Source: Saprospirales bacterium (GTDB lineage Bacteria > Bacteroidota > Bacteroidia > Chitinophagales > Saprospiraceae). Taken from it: a stretch of DNA of 64,000 nucleotides. The notes below the pieces were generated by a model that saw only the letters and a program-made list of their open reading frames with translations, was not told the origin of the DNA and did not search any database. Shown in pieces: positions 8,868-18,286 of this stretch. Positions within the stretch are counted from its first letter, which is position 1, and each line of letters opens with the position of its first letter. A program made the position numbers and the translations under genes. The stretch is taken from assembly GCA_016711045.1 (NCBI GenBank), contig JADJTT010000001.1, positions 310,001-374,000 on the forward strand. Direction: 5' to 3'.

Positions 8868-11800
8868 GTGAAAAATCTTGAGCGACTGCTCCAACGCTAT
8901 CAATCCGATCCAAGAACTAGCCAGATCATTGCACAATTGGATCCCGAATCGCCCACCCGGCTTCAATTAACCGGATTGAGTGGCGCCCTGGAAGCCTTTG
9001 TCATGGCCGGCGTTTTCCTGGAGCGGCCAGGGCCTATGTTACTCATTGCGGGAGATAAGGAAGAAGCCGCTTATTTGCAGAATACCCTTCAAGGATTACT
9101 CAGCCAAGCCAACGTTCATTTTCTGCCCGATTCCTTCAAACGGCCTCAATATTTTGAGGAGTTAAACAGCAATAATGTGTTGCTGCGCACGGAAACCGTA
9201 TCCCATCTCTCTAAATCAAGGACGCAGCGCGATTGGGTAGTCACCTATCCGGAGGCCCTCTTTGAGAAAGTGGTCGACCCGGGTATCCTGCAAAAAAGCC
9301 AGATTGAACTGAAGATCGGCGAGCGGATCGATATGGACTTCCTCACCAGCGTACTCGTCGAATATGGATTCAGGCGGGAAGAGTTCGTTTACGAGCCTGG
9401 GCAGTTTTCCATCCGGGGAGGCATCGTCGATATCTTCTCCTATGGCAATGAATTTCCCTACCGGATCGAGCTGTTTGACGAAGAAGTAGAACATATCCGC
9501 ACCTTTGACCCGCTTACCCAGTTGTCTAACCGGAATATTCAGCAGGTGTCGATCATCCCCAATATCAATACCCGCTTCACCCAGGAACAGAAAATCTCTT
9601 TTATGCAGATCCTGCCCGCCGAAACGGTTGTCTGGATTCGAGATGTGCAGCTGTGTCTGGATAAAACACAACAGTGCTTTGAAAAAGCAGGGGAATACGC
9701 GAACAAGATATCCGCCCTCGATGAGAGTGAATTGGCCGAGATCCTGCGCGACCGGGCTTTTATCCGTCCCGGGGAGATCATGGACGATTTGCAACAGTTT
9801 TCCATGGTGATCCTCAACGACCACAAGCAACCGCTGCCCGTGCACCAAACGGTGGCATACAGAGCAAAACCCCAGCCCAGCTTCAATAAAAACTTTTCCC
9901 TTCTAATCGACAACCTCAACGATCACTCGCGCCGGGATATCGAGAATTTCCTGTTTACCGACAATAATAAACAGATCGAGCGCTTTTACGCCATCTTTGA
10001 GGACCTGAAGGCGGATGTGGCCTTCCACCCCATTCCGGTGGCCATCCATGCTGGCTTTATCGATGAAAAATTGCGGGTAGCCTGCTACACCGACCACCAG
10101 ATATTCCAGCGCTTTCACCGGTTCCGGCTCCGGCAGGGTTTTTCCAAGGAAAAAGCCCTCAATATCCGTTTGCTGCGCGAACTGCAGCCCGGAGATTTTG
10201 TAACCCATATCGACCACGGTATCGGCCGGTATTCCGGGCTGGAGAAGATCGACATCAACGGGCATGTGCAGGAAAGTGTCCGGCTGATCTATAAGAACCA
10301 CGATGTACTCTACGTCAGCATCAACTCCCTGCACAAGATCGCCAAGTATATCGGCAAAGAAGGTACGTCTCCCCAACTGAGCAAGCTGGGCTCGGAAGCA
10401 TGGAAGAACCTGAAGAATAAAACCAAGAAAAAAGTCAAGGATATTGCGTCTGAGCTCATTCAGTTATATGCCAAACGCAAAGCCTCTAAAGGCTATTCTT
10501 TCCCTCCTGACGGGTACCTGCAAAACGAGTTGGAAGCTTCCTTTATTTACGAGGACACCCCCGATCAGCTCAAAGCCACCAACGACGTCAAAGAAGATAT
10601 GCTGAAGGCCTACCCCATGGACCGCCTGATCTGTGGGGATGTGGGATTCGGAAAAACGGAAGTGGCCATTCGGGCAGCTTTCAAAGCCGTAACCGATGGA
10701 AAACAGGTCGCCGTGCTTGTACCTACCACTATCCTGGCTTTACAGCACCACAAAACCTTTAAGGAACGTCTCGGAGAGTTTGGGGCTACCGTCGATTTTC
10801 TCAACCGCTTCCGGTCTGCAAAAGAACGGAAAGAAGTGATTCAACGACTCAAGGAGGGGAAGGTCGAGATCATCATCGGCACCCATGCCCTGTTGAATAA
10901 AGAGATTGAGTTCAAAGACCTGGGCTTGCTCATCATCGATGAGGAGCAAAAATTTGGCGTGGCAGCCAAGGAACGGATCCGCGGCCTGAAGGTCAATGTA
11001 GATACCCTGACCCTCACGGCTACGCCCATCCCCCGAACGCTTCAGTTTTCCTTAATGGCAGCCCGCGATTTGTCCATTATCCGTACCCCTCCACCCAACA
11101 GGCAACCCATCCATACGGAAGTGCGGGTGTTCAATGAAGAAGTGGTCAAGGAGGCCATCTACTACGAGGTGAACCGAGCCGGGCAGGTTTTCTTTGTCCA
11201 CAATCGCGTAAAATCACTGCCCGAAATGGCGGAGTTGATCAACCGGCTCTGCCCGGATGTCGACGTGGCCATCGCCCATGGGCAGATGGACAGCGAAAAA
11301 CTCGAAAAAACGCTGGTCGACTTTATCGACGGCCATTTTGACGTACTGGTATGCACCAATATCATCGAGACCGGGCTGGATATCCCCAATGCCAACACGA
11401 TCATAATCAACAACGCCCACCTGTACGGCATGAGCGACCTGCACCAGTTGCGGGGCCGGGTGGGTCGCTCGAATAAGAAAGCGCATTGTTACCTGTTCAG
11501 TCCGCCCCTTTCCGTACTCACCTCCGATGCCCGCAAACGGTTGCGGACACTGGAAGAGTTTAGCGAGTTGGGCAGCGGGTTCCAGATCGCCATGCGCGAC
11601 CTGGATATCCGGGGTGCAGGCAATCTGCTGGGCGCTGAGCAGAGCGGGTTCATCAGCGAGATCGGGTTTGAGACCTACCAGAAGATCCTGGAGGAAGCGA
11701 TCCAGGAATTGAAGGAAACCGAATTTAAGGAGCTGTTCCATAAAGAACTGGGCGCTGACCACTCTTTTGTCCGTGATGTGACCGTCGATACAGATGTGGA

Positions 11801-12281
11801 AATGCTCATCCCCGACGAATATGTCGAAAGCATTCAGGAGCGCCTCAACCTGTATACCGAGCTTGATTCTGTAGAAACAGATGCAGACCTCTCTCAATTC
11901 GAGGTACGTATGCAGGACCGTTTTGGCAAGCTTCCACCTCAGGTGTCGGAACTCTTCGACGGGGTGCGGCTGCGCTGGGCTTGTAAACGGTTGGGAATAG
12001 AACGCGTAGTACTGAAAGACGATAAACTGCGTTGTTATTTCATCGAAAATCCACAATCGCCCTTCTTTGATAGCCCCGTTTTCCAGCAATTGTTTCAGTG
12101 GGTAGGGGTGCAGGGTCCTCCCCGGGGTATCAGTTTCAAACAAACGCCTCGAAACCTGCTCCTTACCAAAGACGGCGTCGATAACTTGCGGAGAGCCAAA
12201 GAGTTGCTGGAAGATATTGCAGGGGAAGTAGGTGTGGGGAAAGACGTGCAAGTAGCCGCAGGTAAAAAAAGTGAAGAGTAA
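8868..12281 (+). CDS. mfd: Transcription-repair coupling factor Mfd
   Basis: 1137 residues, normal for Mfd. It displaces RNA polymerase stalled at DNA lesions and recruits UvrA. The order is: UvrB-homology region (about 15-330, with EPGQFSIRGGIVDIFSYG); RNA-polymerase-interacting CarD-like domain (around 440-510, with LQPGDFVTHIDHGIGRYSG); superfamily-2 helicase core with Walker A GDVGFGKTE (Lys596), DEEQ box IIDEEQKFGV, and motif VI in HQLRGRVGRSNK; and a C-terminal TRCF domain. The start is GTG; no ATG in frame would keep the N-terminus. The codon lies five bases after a -7 promoter element, so leaderless expression is possible. The YdbS-like gene begins seven bases after the stop. Confidence 0.97.
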   Translation: MKNLERLLQRYQSDPRTSQIIAQLDPESPTRLQLTGLSGALEAFVMAGVFLERPGPMLLIAGDKEEAAYLQNTLQGLLSQANVHFLPDSFKRPQYFEELNSNNVLLRTETVSHLSKSRTQRDWVVTYPEALFEKVVDPGILQKSQIELKIGERIDMDFLTSVLVEYGFRREEFVYEPGQFSIRGGIVDIFSYGNEFPYRIELFDEEVEHIRTFDPLTQLSNRNIQQVSIIPNINTRFTQEQKISFMQILPAETVVWIRDVQLCLDKTQQCFEKAGEYANKISALDESELAEILRDRAFIRPGEIMDDLQQFSMVILNDHKQPLPVHQTVAYRAKPQPSFNKNFSLLIDNLNDHSRRDIENFLFTDNNKQIERFYAIFEDLKADVAFHPIPVAIHAGFIDEKLRVACYTDHQIFQRFHRFRLRQGFSKEKALNIRLLRELQPGDFVTHIDHGIGRYSGLEKIDINGHVQESVRLIYKNHDVLYVSINSLHKIAKYIGKEGTSPQLSKLGSEAWKNLKNKTKKKVKDIASELIQLYAKRKASKGYSFPPDGYLQNELEASFIYEDTPDQLKATNDVKEDMLKAYPMDRLICGDVGFGKTEVAIRAAFKAVTDGKQVAVLVPTTILALQHHKTFKERLGEFGATVDFLNRFRSAKERKEVIQRLKEGKVEIIIGTHALLNKEIEFKDLGLLIIDEEQKFGVAAKERIRGLKVNVDTLTLTATPIPRTLQFSLMAARDLSIIRTPPPNRQPIHTEVRVFNEEVVKEAIYYEVNRAGQVFFVHNRVKSLPEMAELINRLCPDVDVAIAHGQMDSEKLEKTLVDFIDGHFDVLVCTNIIETGLDIPNANTIIINNAHLYGMSDLHQLRGRVGRSNKKAHCYLFSPPLSVLTSDARKRLRTLEEFSELGSGFQIAMRDLDIRGAGNLLGAEQSGFISEIGFETYQKILEEAIQELKETEFKELFHKELGADHSFVRDVTVDTDVEMLIPDEYVESIQERLNLYTELDSVETDADLSQFEVRMQDRFGKLPPQVSELFDGVRLRWACKRLGIERVVLKDDKLRCYFIENPQSPFFDSPVFQQLFQWVGVQGPPRGISFKQTPRNLLLTKDGVDNLRRAKELLEDIAGEVGVGKDVQVAAGKKSEE

Positions 12282-12288
12282 AAGCTGT

Positions 12289-12813
12289 ATGATATTTGAG
12301 AATCAACAGATTCCGGTTTCCGATTTACCCCAGGTGGAAGAAGTAAAATTCCAGCCATTGGCATCGAATGCCCTACAGGTGCGGTATTGGGCGAATGGTA
12401 TTTTCATTGCGCTCTTATTCCTGCTGGCGCTGAGCGTGTTGCCTCCCATTTTTTCCAATTGGTGGTGGCTGTGGGTTTTACTTATTTTCGTTGTGGCTTG
12501 TGTCCTGTTTGTTTTTTTTCGTTGGTTGATACGCAGGCAGTTTGAGGTAGAAGGATACGCCTTGCGACAGCACGACATCATCCACCGGCATGGATATTGG
12601 TGGCGAAGCCAGACCACCGTACCATTCACCCGTGTGCAACACGTGGAAATTGCACAAGGCCCAATTGCCAAGCGGTTTGGGCTCAGCTCCATCCGCGTTT
12701 TTACCGCAGGAGGCAGCAGCAGCGACCTGAATATTTCGGGCATTGACCTGGAGGAAGCCCATCGCATCAAATCTTTTATCGCGCACAAAGCCGAAACAGA
12801 TGATGGAGCATGA
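12289..12813 (+). CDS. PH-domain (bPH2) membrane protein, YdbS-like
   Basis: 174 residues from the ATG at 12289. An upstream in-frame ATG at 12271 would overlap mfd, and the start MIFENQQIPVSDLP fits relatives better. Two hydrophobic segments (about 38-80) are followed by a bacterial PH domain with the family pattern RQFEVEGYALRQHDIIHRHG and the conserved PFTRVQHVEIAQGPIAKRFG. Paired YdbS/YdbT proteins are common in bacteria; in Bacillus the pair is linked to resistance to antimicrobial compounds, but the molecular role is unknown. Its partner overlaps the 3' end, which points to coupled translation. Confidence 0.85.
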   Translation: MIFENQQIPVSDLPQVEEVKFQPLASNALQVRYWANGIFIALLFLLALSVLPPIFSNWWWLWVLLIFVVACVLFVFFRWLIRRQFEVEGYALRQHDIIHRHGYWWRSQTTVPFTRVQHVEIAQGPIAKRFGLSSIRVFTAGGSSSDLNISGIDLEEAHRIKSFIAHKAETDDGA

Positions 12814-14308
12814 AGGAGCTGATTTCTTTCGGCCCAACAGGCAATCGCCGGTAGCTATCCTGCTCATTCTTTCCCGCCTGTTTCGCTTTTTGTTCCGGCA
12901 ATTTTGGCCGGTGTTGCTCGTCTTCTTGCTCCGGCCCAAACCTGCCACCCTGTACGGGCTGTTTTGGGTAGGCCTGCTCCTTTCCATCATCTCCTCCGTC
13001 AATTCCATCCTGGCCTACTTCTACGCCGTCTTTTACGTCTCCGAAGGGGAGTTGATCCTGGAGAAAGGCTGGCTGCGCCGCACCCGATTGAGTGTTCCGC
13101 TGGATCGAATCCAAACTATTTCTTTTCAGCAGACGTTCATTCACCGCTTATTCAACACAGTGAGTGTGGAGATCGACACGGCCGGATCGAAGGGAGCAGA
13201 ATTTTCCTTGCATGCCATCGAGCAATCGCGGGCTCATTCCCTGCGTGATTTTTTGCTACAACAAAAGGAGGAAGAATCGATGGGGCAGGAAGAAGTCCAG
13301 GAACCGGTGGAAGAAAAAGTATTGCTGCAACTCCACATCTTTGACTTGCTGAAGATTGGCGTCAGTCAGAATCACCTGCGCACGGCAGGTATCCTCACCG
13401 CTATCGGTCTGGGTTTTCTCGACGATCTGGAATCGGTGCTTGGGGAAGCCGCCTACAAAGATTGGGAAAGGACGGTAGGGAACTATTTTGAGGCCCTTTG
13501 GTGGCTTACGTTGGCTTTCGTGGTGATCCTGCTCCTGCTATCTTTTATCGGCACGCTAATCACGACCGCCATCCGCAATTACGACTTGCGCTTCATCCAG
13601 ACCGGGCAGGGATTTCACGTAGTAGCAGGGCTGTTTGCCAAACGGGAGCAGTCGGCCAGCTTGCGGAAGATCCAGTTTATCCGATGGAGCGCTCATCCCA
13701 TACAACGCTGGCTGGGTATGTTTTCCCTTCGGCTTTATCAGGCAGCCAGTTATACCTTAACCAAACAAAAGACCATTCAGGTGCCGGGCTGCTACTGGCC
13801 TCAGTTGGAAGTAGTGCAAGGCATGTATTTTCCGGAAGCGAATGAAGGGGAATGGGAATGGCATGGGCCGTCTCCTCATTATTTTTCCAGGCGTTTTTTG
13901 TTTCTGGGGATTCTTCCTGCCATTGCCGGATTGGGGCTGGGCCTGCTGACCCGCGATTATCAACTCCTGCCCATATTCCTGATTTGGGCGCCTGCCGCTT
14001 ATTTCTGGCAGCGCAAGGTCTACCGCACTTTTCATATTGGCCTTCATCCGGAGGGACTACAAATACAGGAAGGTTACTTTACCCGAAATTCCACCTACTT
14101 CCGGTGGAAAAAGCTACAGGGTATTTCCCTGAAACAAAGCCCTTACCAAAGAAAGCATGACCTTGCCAGTCTGTTGCTCCATACTGCTTCCGGAGATATT
14201 ACACTCCCCTACCTGCCGTTGGAAAAGGCACGTCCGATCCGGGATTATGGCCTGTTTCAGGTTGAAAGAGCTGCCGATCACTTCAACTCTTCCTCCATCA
14301 TCCGGTAG
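12800..14308 (+). CDS. PH-domain (bPH2) membrane protein, YdbT-like
   Basis: 502 residues from the ATG at 12800, which overlaps the stop of the YdbS-like gene by 14 bases. A second ATG sits at 12803. At least two and probably three bPH2 units can be seen, each after a pair of membrane helices: first FYVSEGELILEKGWLRRTRLSVPLDR (split here over positions about 90-115), then YDLRFIQTGQGFHVVAGLFAK, then IGLHPEGLQIQEGYFTRNSTY. This triple arrangement is typical of YdbT. It probably forms a membrane complex with the YdbS-like protein. Its 3' end overlaps the convergent S9 peptidase gene by 31 bases. Confidence 0.85.
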   Translation: MMEHEGADFFRPNRQSPVAILLILSRLFRFLFRQFWPVLLVFLLRPKPATLYGLFWVGLLLSIISSVNSILAYFYAVFYVSEGELILEKGWLRRTRLSVPLDRIQTISFQQTFIHRLFNTVSVEIDTAGSKGAEFSLHAIEQSRAHSLRDFLLQQKEEESMGQEEVQEPVEEKVLLQLHIFDLLKIGVSQNHLRTAGILTAIGLGFLDDLESVLGEAAYKDWERTVGNYFEALWWLTLAFVVILLLLSFIGTLITTAIRNYDLRFIQTGQGFHVVAGLFAKREQSASLRKIQFIRWSAHPIQRWLGMFSLRLYQAASYTLTKQKTIQVPGCYWPQLEVVQGMYFPEANEGEWEWHGPSPHYFSRRFLFLGILPAIAGLGLGLLTRDYQLLPIFLIWAPAAYFWQRKVYRTFHIGLHPEGLQIQEGYFTRNSTYFRWKKLQGISLKQSPYQRKHDLASLLLHTASGDITLPYLPLEKARPIRDYGLFQVERAADHFNSSSIIR

Positions 14309-15927
14309 ATCCGTCTATACTCGTCGGCCCAACTGCTCGGCTCGACAAAGCCGTGTGCCTCGACCGGGAAAACAGCAAACTCCCAGTCCTCCTTCCTCAA
14401 TTCGATCAGGCGTTGTGCCAGGCGAACCACGTCCTGAAACTGCACGTTATCATCGACCATGCCATGCAGGATGAGCAGGCGATCCTGCAACCCTTCCGCA
14501 TGGTAGATGGGCGAACTGAGTCGATAGGCAATACTGTCTTCCTCGGGCGTATTGAGAATATTAGCCGTATAAGGGTGATTATAATGTGCCCAGTCGGTTA
14601 CGGAACGTAGTGCGGCGCCGCATTTAAAGGTACCTGGCGAAGTAAATAAGGCCATCAGGGTAATAAACCCTCCGTAAGACCCTCCGTAGATGCCAATCCT
14701 GCCGGAACCAACACCTTGTTTTTCCACCAGGTAAGCCGCCCCATCGAGTTGGTCCTCCAGATCTTTTCCTCCCATATGCCGATAGATAGCCGTGCGCCAA
14801 TCGCGGCCATAGCCCTCGCTGGCCCGATAGTCGATATCGAGCACGGTATACCCGTTGTCGGCCAGGATATTGTGAAACATGTATTCTCGGTAATAGGTGC
14901 TCCACCACCGGTGCACATTTTGCAGGTAGCCGGCGCCATGCACAAAGATCACGGCAGGACCGCCTTCCCGCGCATGCTCCGGCCGATAAAGCCTTGCCGG
15001 TACTTGTACCCCATCCCGCGCAGTGAAGTGAACGATTTGTGGTTCGCGCCAGGCATATGCACGAAACGCATCCGTGGTGGAGGTAGTCAGCTGCCGAAGG
15101 GGGCTGTTGAATGACGGGGCCTTGACATACAGCTCCCACGGCTTATTGCTGTACGAGTAAAGTATGGCCATATTTTTCTCATCAGGCGAGAGTGTCACCT
15201 GATGGGACCCCGGCTCCTTGGTGAGCCGCTCCATCATACCTCCGTGCACAGGTAAGCGGTAGAAATGTCGCTCGTGGGGACTTTCTTTATTGGAAGTAAG
15301 GAAAAAGCTTTTCTTGTCGTGAGACAATTCCGCCTCAATGATCTCGAACGGGCCTGAGGTTAGTGCGGTCTTTTTTTCTGTGGCCACCTCCAACAGATAC
15401 AAATGGGAATAGCCTGTCTCCTCCGATTGGAAGTAAATCGTTTGATTGTCGATCCAGCCGAGCTTTCCGGGCATGAGATTCCATCCCGAGATACCGGGAC
15501 CACCCACCCAGGCATCATCGTGCTGCCGGTCCAGTGCGGTTAATTCGCCTGAAGTCAGGTCGATCTGCACAATCCAGCGATCCTTGTTATCAAGCGCCTT
15601 CACCTCTGCCACCGCCTTTCCATCTTCTGAAAAATAGGGGCCGTGCACCACCACTGAACGGGGCGCGTCATAACGTACCACGAAGGGAATGGAATCGGGC
15701 TGATATTCTTTCAAAAATGCGGGCTTGTCATATACGCCAGGCAGGCTATCCAGTTGAAGTGCATAGGACGTATCACGTTGGCGGTCATAGATAAATGTCT
15801 GGTACCGATCCTGAGGCCCCCCCACTTTGGCACGGGCATTGGGAAACTCAACAAAGCCCGATTCGGTAACAAAGTTGGGCACTTTGGTTGGGTTGGCGGT
15901 CCCGTTCGATTGGAGGCGATAAACCAC
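14278..15927 (-). CDS. S9 family (DPP4-like) peptidase, C-terminal part of a frame-broken gene
   Basis: 549 residues as an open frame; the homologous frame continues upstream to about 16017 without a good start codon. It contains the end of the DPP4 beta-propeller (SDDAWVGGPG-type and LSPDEKNMAILYSYS segments) and the alpha/beta-hydrolase peptidase domain. The nucleophile Ser is in GIYGGSYGGF (codon 14677-14679), with Asp in HGMVDDNVQFQD and His in PVEAHGF. It would cleave X-Pro or other dipeptides from peptide N-termini. The N-terminal part lies in the next frame (16005-16643). A single missing base near 16020 joins the two (see the finding), so it is either a pseudogene or a sequence error. 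Confidence 0.85.
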   Translation of the reverse strand: MVYRLQSNGTANPTKVPNFVTESGFVEFPNARAKVGGPQDRYQTFIYDRQRDTSYALQLDSLPGVYDKPAFLKEYQPDSIPFVVRYDAPRSVVVHGPYFSEDGKAVAEVKALDNKDRWIVQIDLTSGELTALDRQHDDAWVGGPGISGWNLMPGKLGWIDNQTIYFQSEETGYSHLYLLEVATEKKTALTSGPFEIIEAELSHDKKSFFLTSNKESPHERHFYRLPVHGGMMERLTKEPGSHQVTLSPDEKNMAILYSYSNKPWELYVKAPSFNSPLRQLTTSTTDAFRAYAWREPQIVHFTARDGVQVPARLYRPEHAREGGPAVIFVHGAGYLQNVHRWWSTYYREYMFHNILADNGYTVLDIDYRASEGYGRDWRTAIYRHMGGKDLEDQLDGAAYLVEKQGVGSGRIGIYGGSYGGFITLMALFTSPGTFKCGAALRSVTDWAHYNHPYTANILNTPEEDSIAYRLSSPIYHAEGLQDRLLILHGMVDDNVQFQDVVRLAQRLIELRKEDWEFAVFPVEAHGFVEPSSWADEYRRIYRMMEEELK

Positions 15928-16004
15928 ATAGCGAAGGTCGGGGCTGATACGCCAATTGTTCAGGGAACGGTTTTCCAGGTAAATGGTCTTAGGCTCGGCC
16001 GGTT

Positions 16005-16643
16005 TCAGGGATTCCGTTGCCGCTTAGCCGCTTCAGTTTCAGCTTTCCTTTTTTGAAGCACCTCAAAATAGGCCAGTTGGTCCTTTTCCAACCACTCTTC
16101 GTATGCTAATTTCTTAGCGGAGCCGTTGAAATTTCCACTTTGAAAAGGGGTCAACTGTTGCGTAGCACCTGTTGCCCTTTCCCATGCATAGAGATTGAGG
16201 CCTCGTTGATATATAATAAATTGTTCATCGCCGCTGAATTGGGGGCGGCGTTCATCTTCCTGTGTGGCAGTCAGCTGAAGTGTTTGGTTGTTTGTCAGGT
16301 TCAGTAGAAAAAGATCGCCATTTTTTTCATAGACTTTCCGGGAGCGGTCTTTGCTATACTCCCCTCTTGCAGGAAGCTGGAGTTGCGCTTCGGCCGACAC
16401 CTTTTCGGGGGCTCCACCCTGAGCTGATACCTTATACAGGCTTCTTAGCGTGTCCTGGTCCGGATTCCAGGAGAAATAGATAAACTTCCCGTCTTCCGAC
16501 CAAAATGGGTTTTCAGGAAGAAAGCCGACAAATCGCTCCCCTTGCATAATGGCATCAATATCCAGAATAGACACATTTTTCGGGGTTTGCCCAAGGCTTG
16601 CGACCGTCCAAAACAGGAGAGTAAAAAGAGTGGTTATGCGCAT
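16005..16643 (-). CDS. S9 family (DPP4-like) peptidase, N-terminal part of a frame-broken gene
   Basis: 212 residues with a signal peptide (MRITTLFTLLFWTVASLGQT), followed by the first blades of the DPP4 beta-propeller: NPFWSEDGKFIYFSWNPD, RKVYEKNGDLFLLNL and PQFSGDEQFIIYQRG. It ends early at a TGA after AAKRQRNP. Moving the frame by one base at this point restores TESLKPAEPKTIYLENRS and then the peptidase half. The restored protein would be about 790 residues, the normal size for a secreted bacterial DPP4-like enzyme. By itself this fragment has no catalytic residues. Confidence 0.82.
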   Translation of the reverse strand: MRITTLFTLLFWTVASLGQTPKNVSILDIDAIMQGERFVGFLPENPFWSEDGKFIYFSWNPDQDTLRSLYKVSAQGGAPEKVSAEAQLQLPARGEYSKDRSRKVYEKNGDLFLLNLTNNQTLQLTATQEDERRPQFSGDEQFIIYQRGLNLYAWERATGATQQLTPFQSGNFNGSAKKLAYEEWLEKDQLAYFEVLQKRKAETEAAKRQRNP

Positions 16644-16674
16644 CCGAATGATCTTTTTAGTAGATTTGGAACGA

Positions 16675-16700
16675 GTGACCCGGGGACTTAGTCACCCGGT
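16675..16700. repeat. GTGACC..GTCACCCGG direct repeat, copy 1
   Basis: A 26-base unit that starts GTGACCCGGGGACTTA and ends GTCACCCGGT. It recurs exactly 100 bases downstream with one base shifted. Inside each unit GTGAC and GTCAC form a short inverted repeat. It lies between the divergent S9 peptidase and MFS genes. Confidence 0.7.
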
Positions 16701-16774
16701 GGAGGCCAAAGGTCGGCATTTTGAATTAATCAACTGACAATCAGCCTATAAAATTTAATTATCCTCCTAACCGC

Positions 16775-16806
16775 GTGACCGGGGAACTTAGTCACCCGGT
16801 CACTAA
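16775..16806. repeat. GTGACC..GTCACCCGG direct repeat, copy 2
   Basis: Starts GTGACCGGGGAACTTA and ends GTCACCCGGT, then continues CACTAAG. The right part, TTAGTCACCCGGTCAC, is itself found in reverse orientation at 29056. It is 23 bases before the start of the MFS gene, so it could be an operator. Confidence 0.7.
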
Positions 16807-16829
16807 GTAAACTAAGGAAAAAAACGCCA

Positions 16830-18146
16830 ATGGCCACCCTAAACAATCCGCGCACCATAAGAGCCTGGGCCTTCTTTGATTGGGCCAATTCGTCCTATGC
16901 CCTCGTCATCAGCGTAGCCATTTTTCCGGCGTATTACACGCATATTACGAGTGAACAGATTTCTATCGGTTCCCTGTCTATCTCCAATAGCGGCCTCTAC
17001 GCTTTTTCCATTTCCGCGGCATACCTGCTGATCGCTGTGCTGTCGCCCTTTCTCAGCGGCATCGCGGATTATGGGGGAAAGAAAAAGTGGTTCATGCGTT
17101 TTTTTACAACCATGGGGTCGCTGGCTTGCATATCGATGTTCTTTTTCAAGGAACACTCGGTCATCCACGAAGCAGTACAACCTATCGGGCAGGTATTTTT
17201 TGGTACAGGGGCATTTATGGTAGCAACGATCGGATTTGCAGGCGCATTGGTGTTTTACAATGCATTCCTTCCGGAGATCGCCTCCGAAGATCAATACGAC
17301 AGGGTCAGCGCTAAGGGATTTTCCTATGGGTATATCGGTAGTGTTATATTGCTCATTACCAACCTCCTGATCATCACTTTTCCCGAGTATGTTGGATTGC
17401 CGAAGGATAGCTCATTGCCCATACGGCTTTCTTTTGTCATGGTGGGACTCTGGTGGATCGGGTTTGCGCAGATTCCCTTCCGGCAACTGCCTGCAGACGA
17501 TCCGGGACAGCCCATCCGAAAATTGTTGACCAAGGGGTTTAAAGAATTGAGCAAGACCTGGCGGGTGGTACGCGTAGAAAAAAACATACTGGGCTTTCTG
17601 GCTTCTTTCTTTTTCTACAGTGCCGGCGTGCAGACGGTGTTCTTTCTGGCAGCCACCTTTGCGGAAAAGGAGCTGCACTTCGGCACGAGTCAGCTCATCA
17701 TTATCATTTTACTACTGCAATTGGTGGCTATCATCGGGGCGTTTCTTTTCGCGCGGGTCTCCGAAATGAAGGGCAACAAGTTTGCCCTCATCACCATGCT
17801 CTTGATTTGGGTTTGCATTTGCATCCTGGCTTATCACGTGGAAAATGCCACCCAATTTTACTTTATTGCCACAGCTGTAGGCACGGTGATGGGCGGTATA
17901 CAGTCCCTTTCCAGGTCTACCTATTCCAAATTGCTGCCGGTGGGCACACATGACACGGCCTCGTTCTTCAGTTTCTACGATATTCTGGAAAAGTCGGCGA
18001 TTGTGCTCGGCACCTTCAGTTTCGGCTTTATTGAATACCTCACCGGAGGAATGCGCAACAGTATCCTGGCGTTAGTCATCTTTTTCGTGGTGGGATTGGG
18101 TATTCTGGTGACTGTCCGGATCAAACATTCACGTGAAATCCCGTAA
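16830..18146 (+). CDS. MFS transporter, UMF1 (Atg22-like) family
   Basis: 438 residues with about twelve hydrophobic segments. The N-terminal motif RAWAFFDWANSSYALVISV, followed by FPAYY, is the hallmark of the UMF1 family (unknown major facilitator family 1, related to yeast Atg22 amino-acid effluxers). FLSGIADYGGKKKWFM is the MFS loop 2-3 motif, and GGIQSLSRSTYSKLLP is a second family-specific loop. The substrate is unknown; amino-acid efflux is only an analogy with Atg22. The gene has a 183-base upstream region with two GTGACC-type repeats and stands alone. Confidence 0.9.
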   Translation: MATLNNPRTIRAWAFFDWANSSYALVISVAIFPAYYTHITSEQISIGSLSISNSGLYAFSISAAYLLIAVLSPFLSGIADYGGKKKWFMRFFTTMGSLACISMFFFKEHSVIHEAVQPIGQVFFGTGAFMVATIGFAGALVFYNAFLPEIASEDQYDRVSAKGFSYGYIGSVILLITNLLIITFPEYVGLPKDSSLPIRLSFVMVGLWWIGFAQIPFRQLPADDPGQPIRKLLTKGFKELSKTWRVVRVEKNILGFLASFFFYSAGVQTVFFLAATFAEKELHFGTSQLIIIILLLQLVAIIGAFLFARVSEMKGNKFALITMLLIWVCICILAYHVENATQFYFIATAVGTVMGGIQSLSRSTYSKLLPVGTHDTASFFSFYDILEKSAIVLGTFSFGFIEYLTGGMRNSILALVIFFVVGLGILVTVRIKHSREIP

Positions 18147-18286
18147 TCCTTTTGTAATAATCAGGGCAAATTAGAAGCGCGGTACCAAAAAATTGAGAAA
18201 TTTGTAATACATTATGGGTATTCGCTTCCGGGGTTACTGTTCCGAAGACCCAGGTTACGAAACCATTCCAATTCTCTTTCTCAGAT

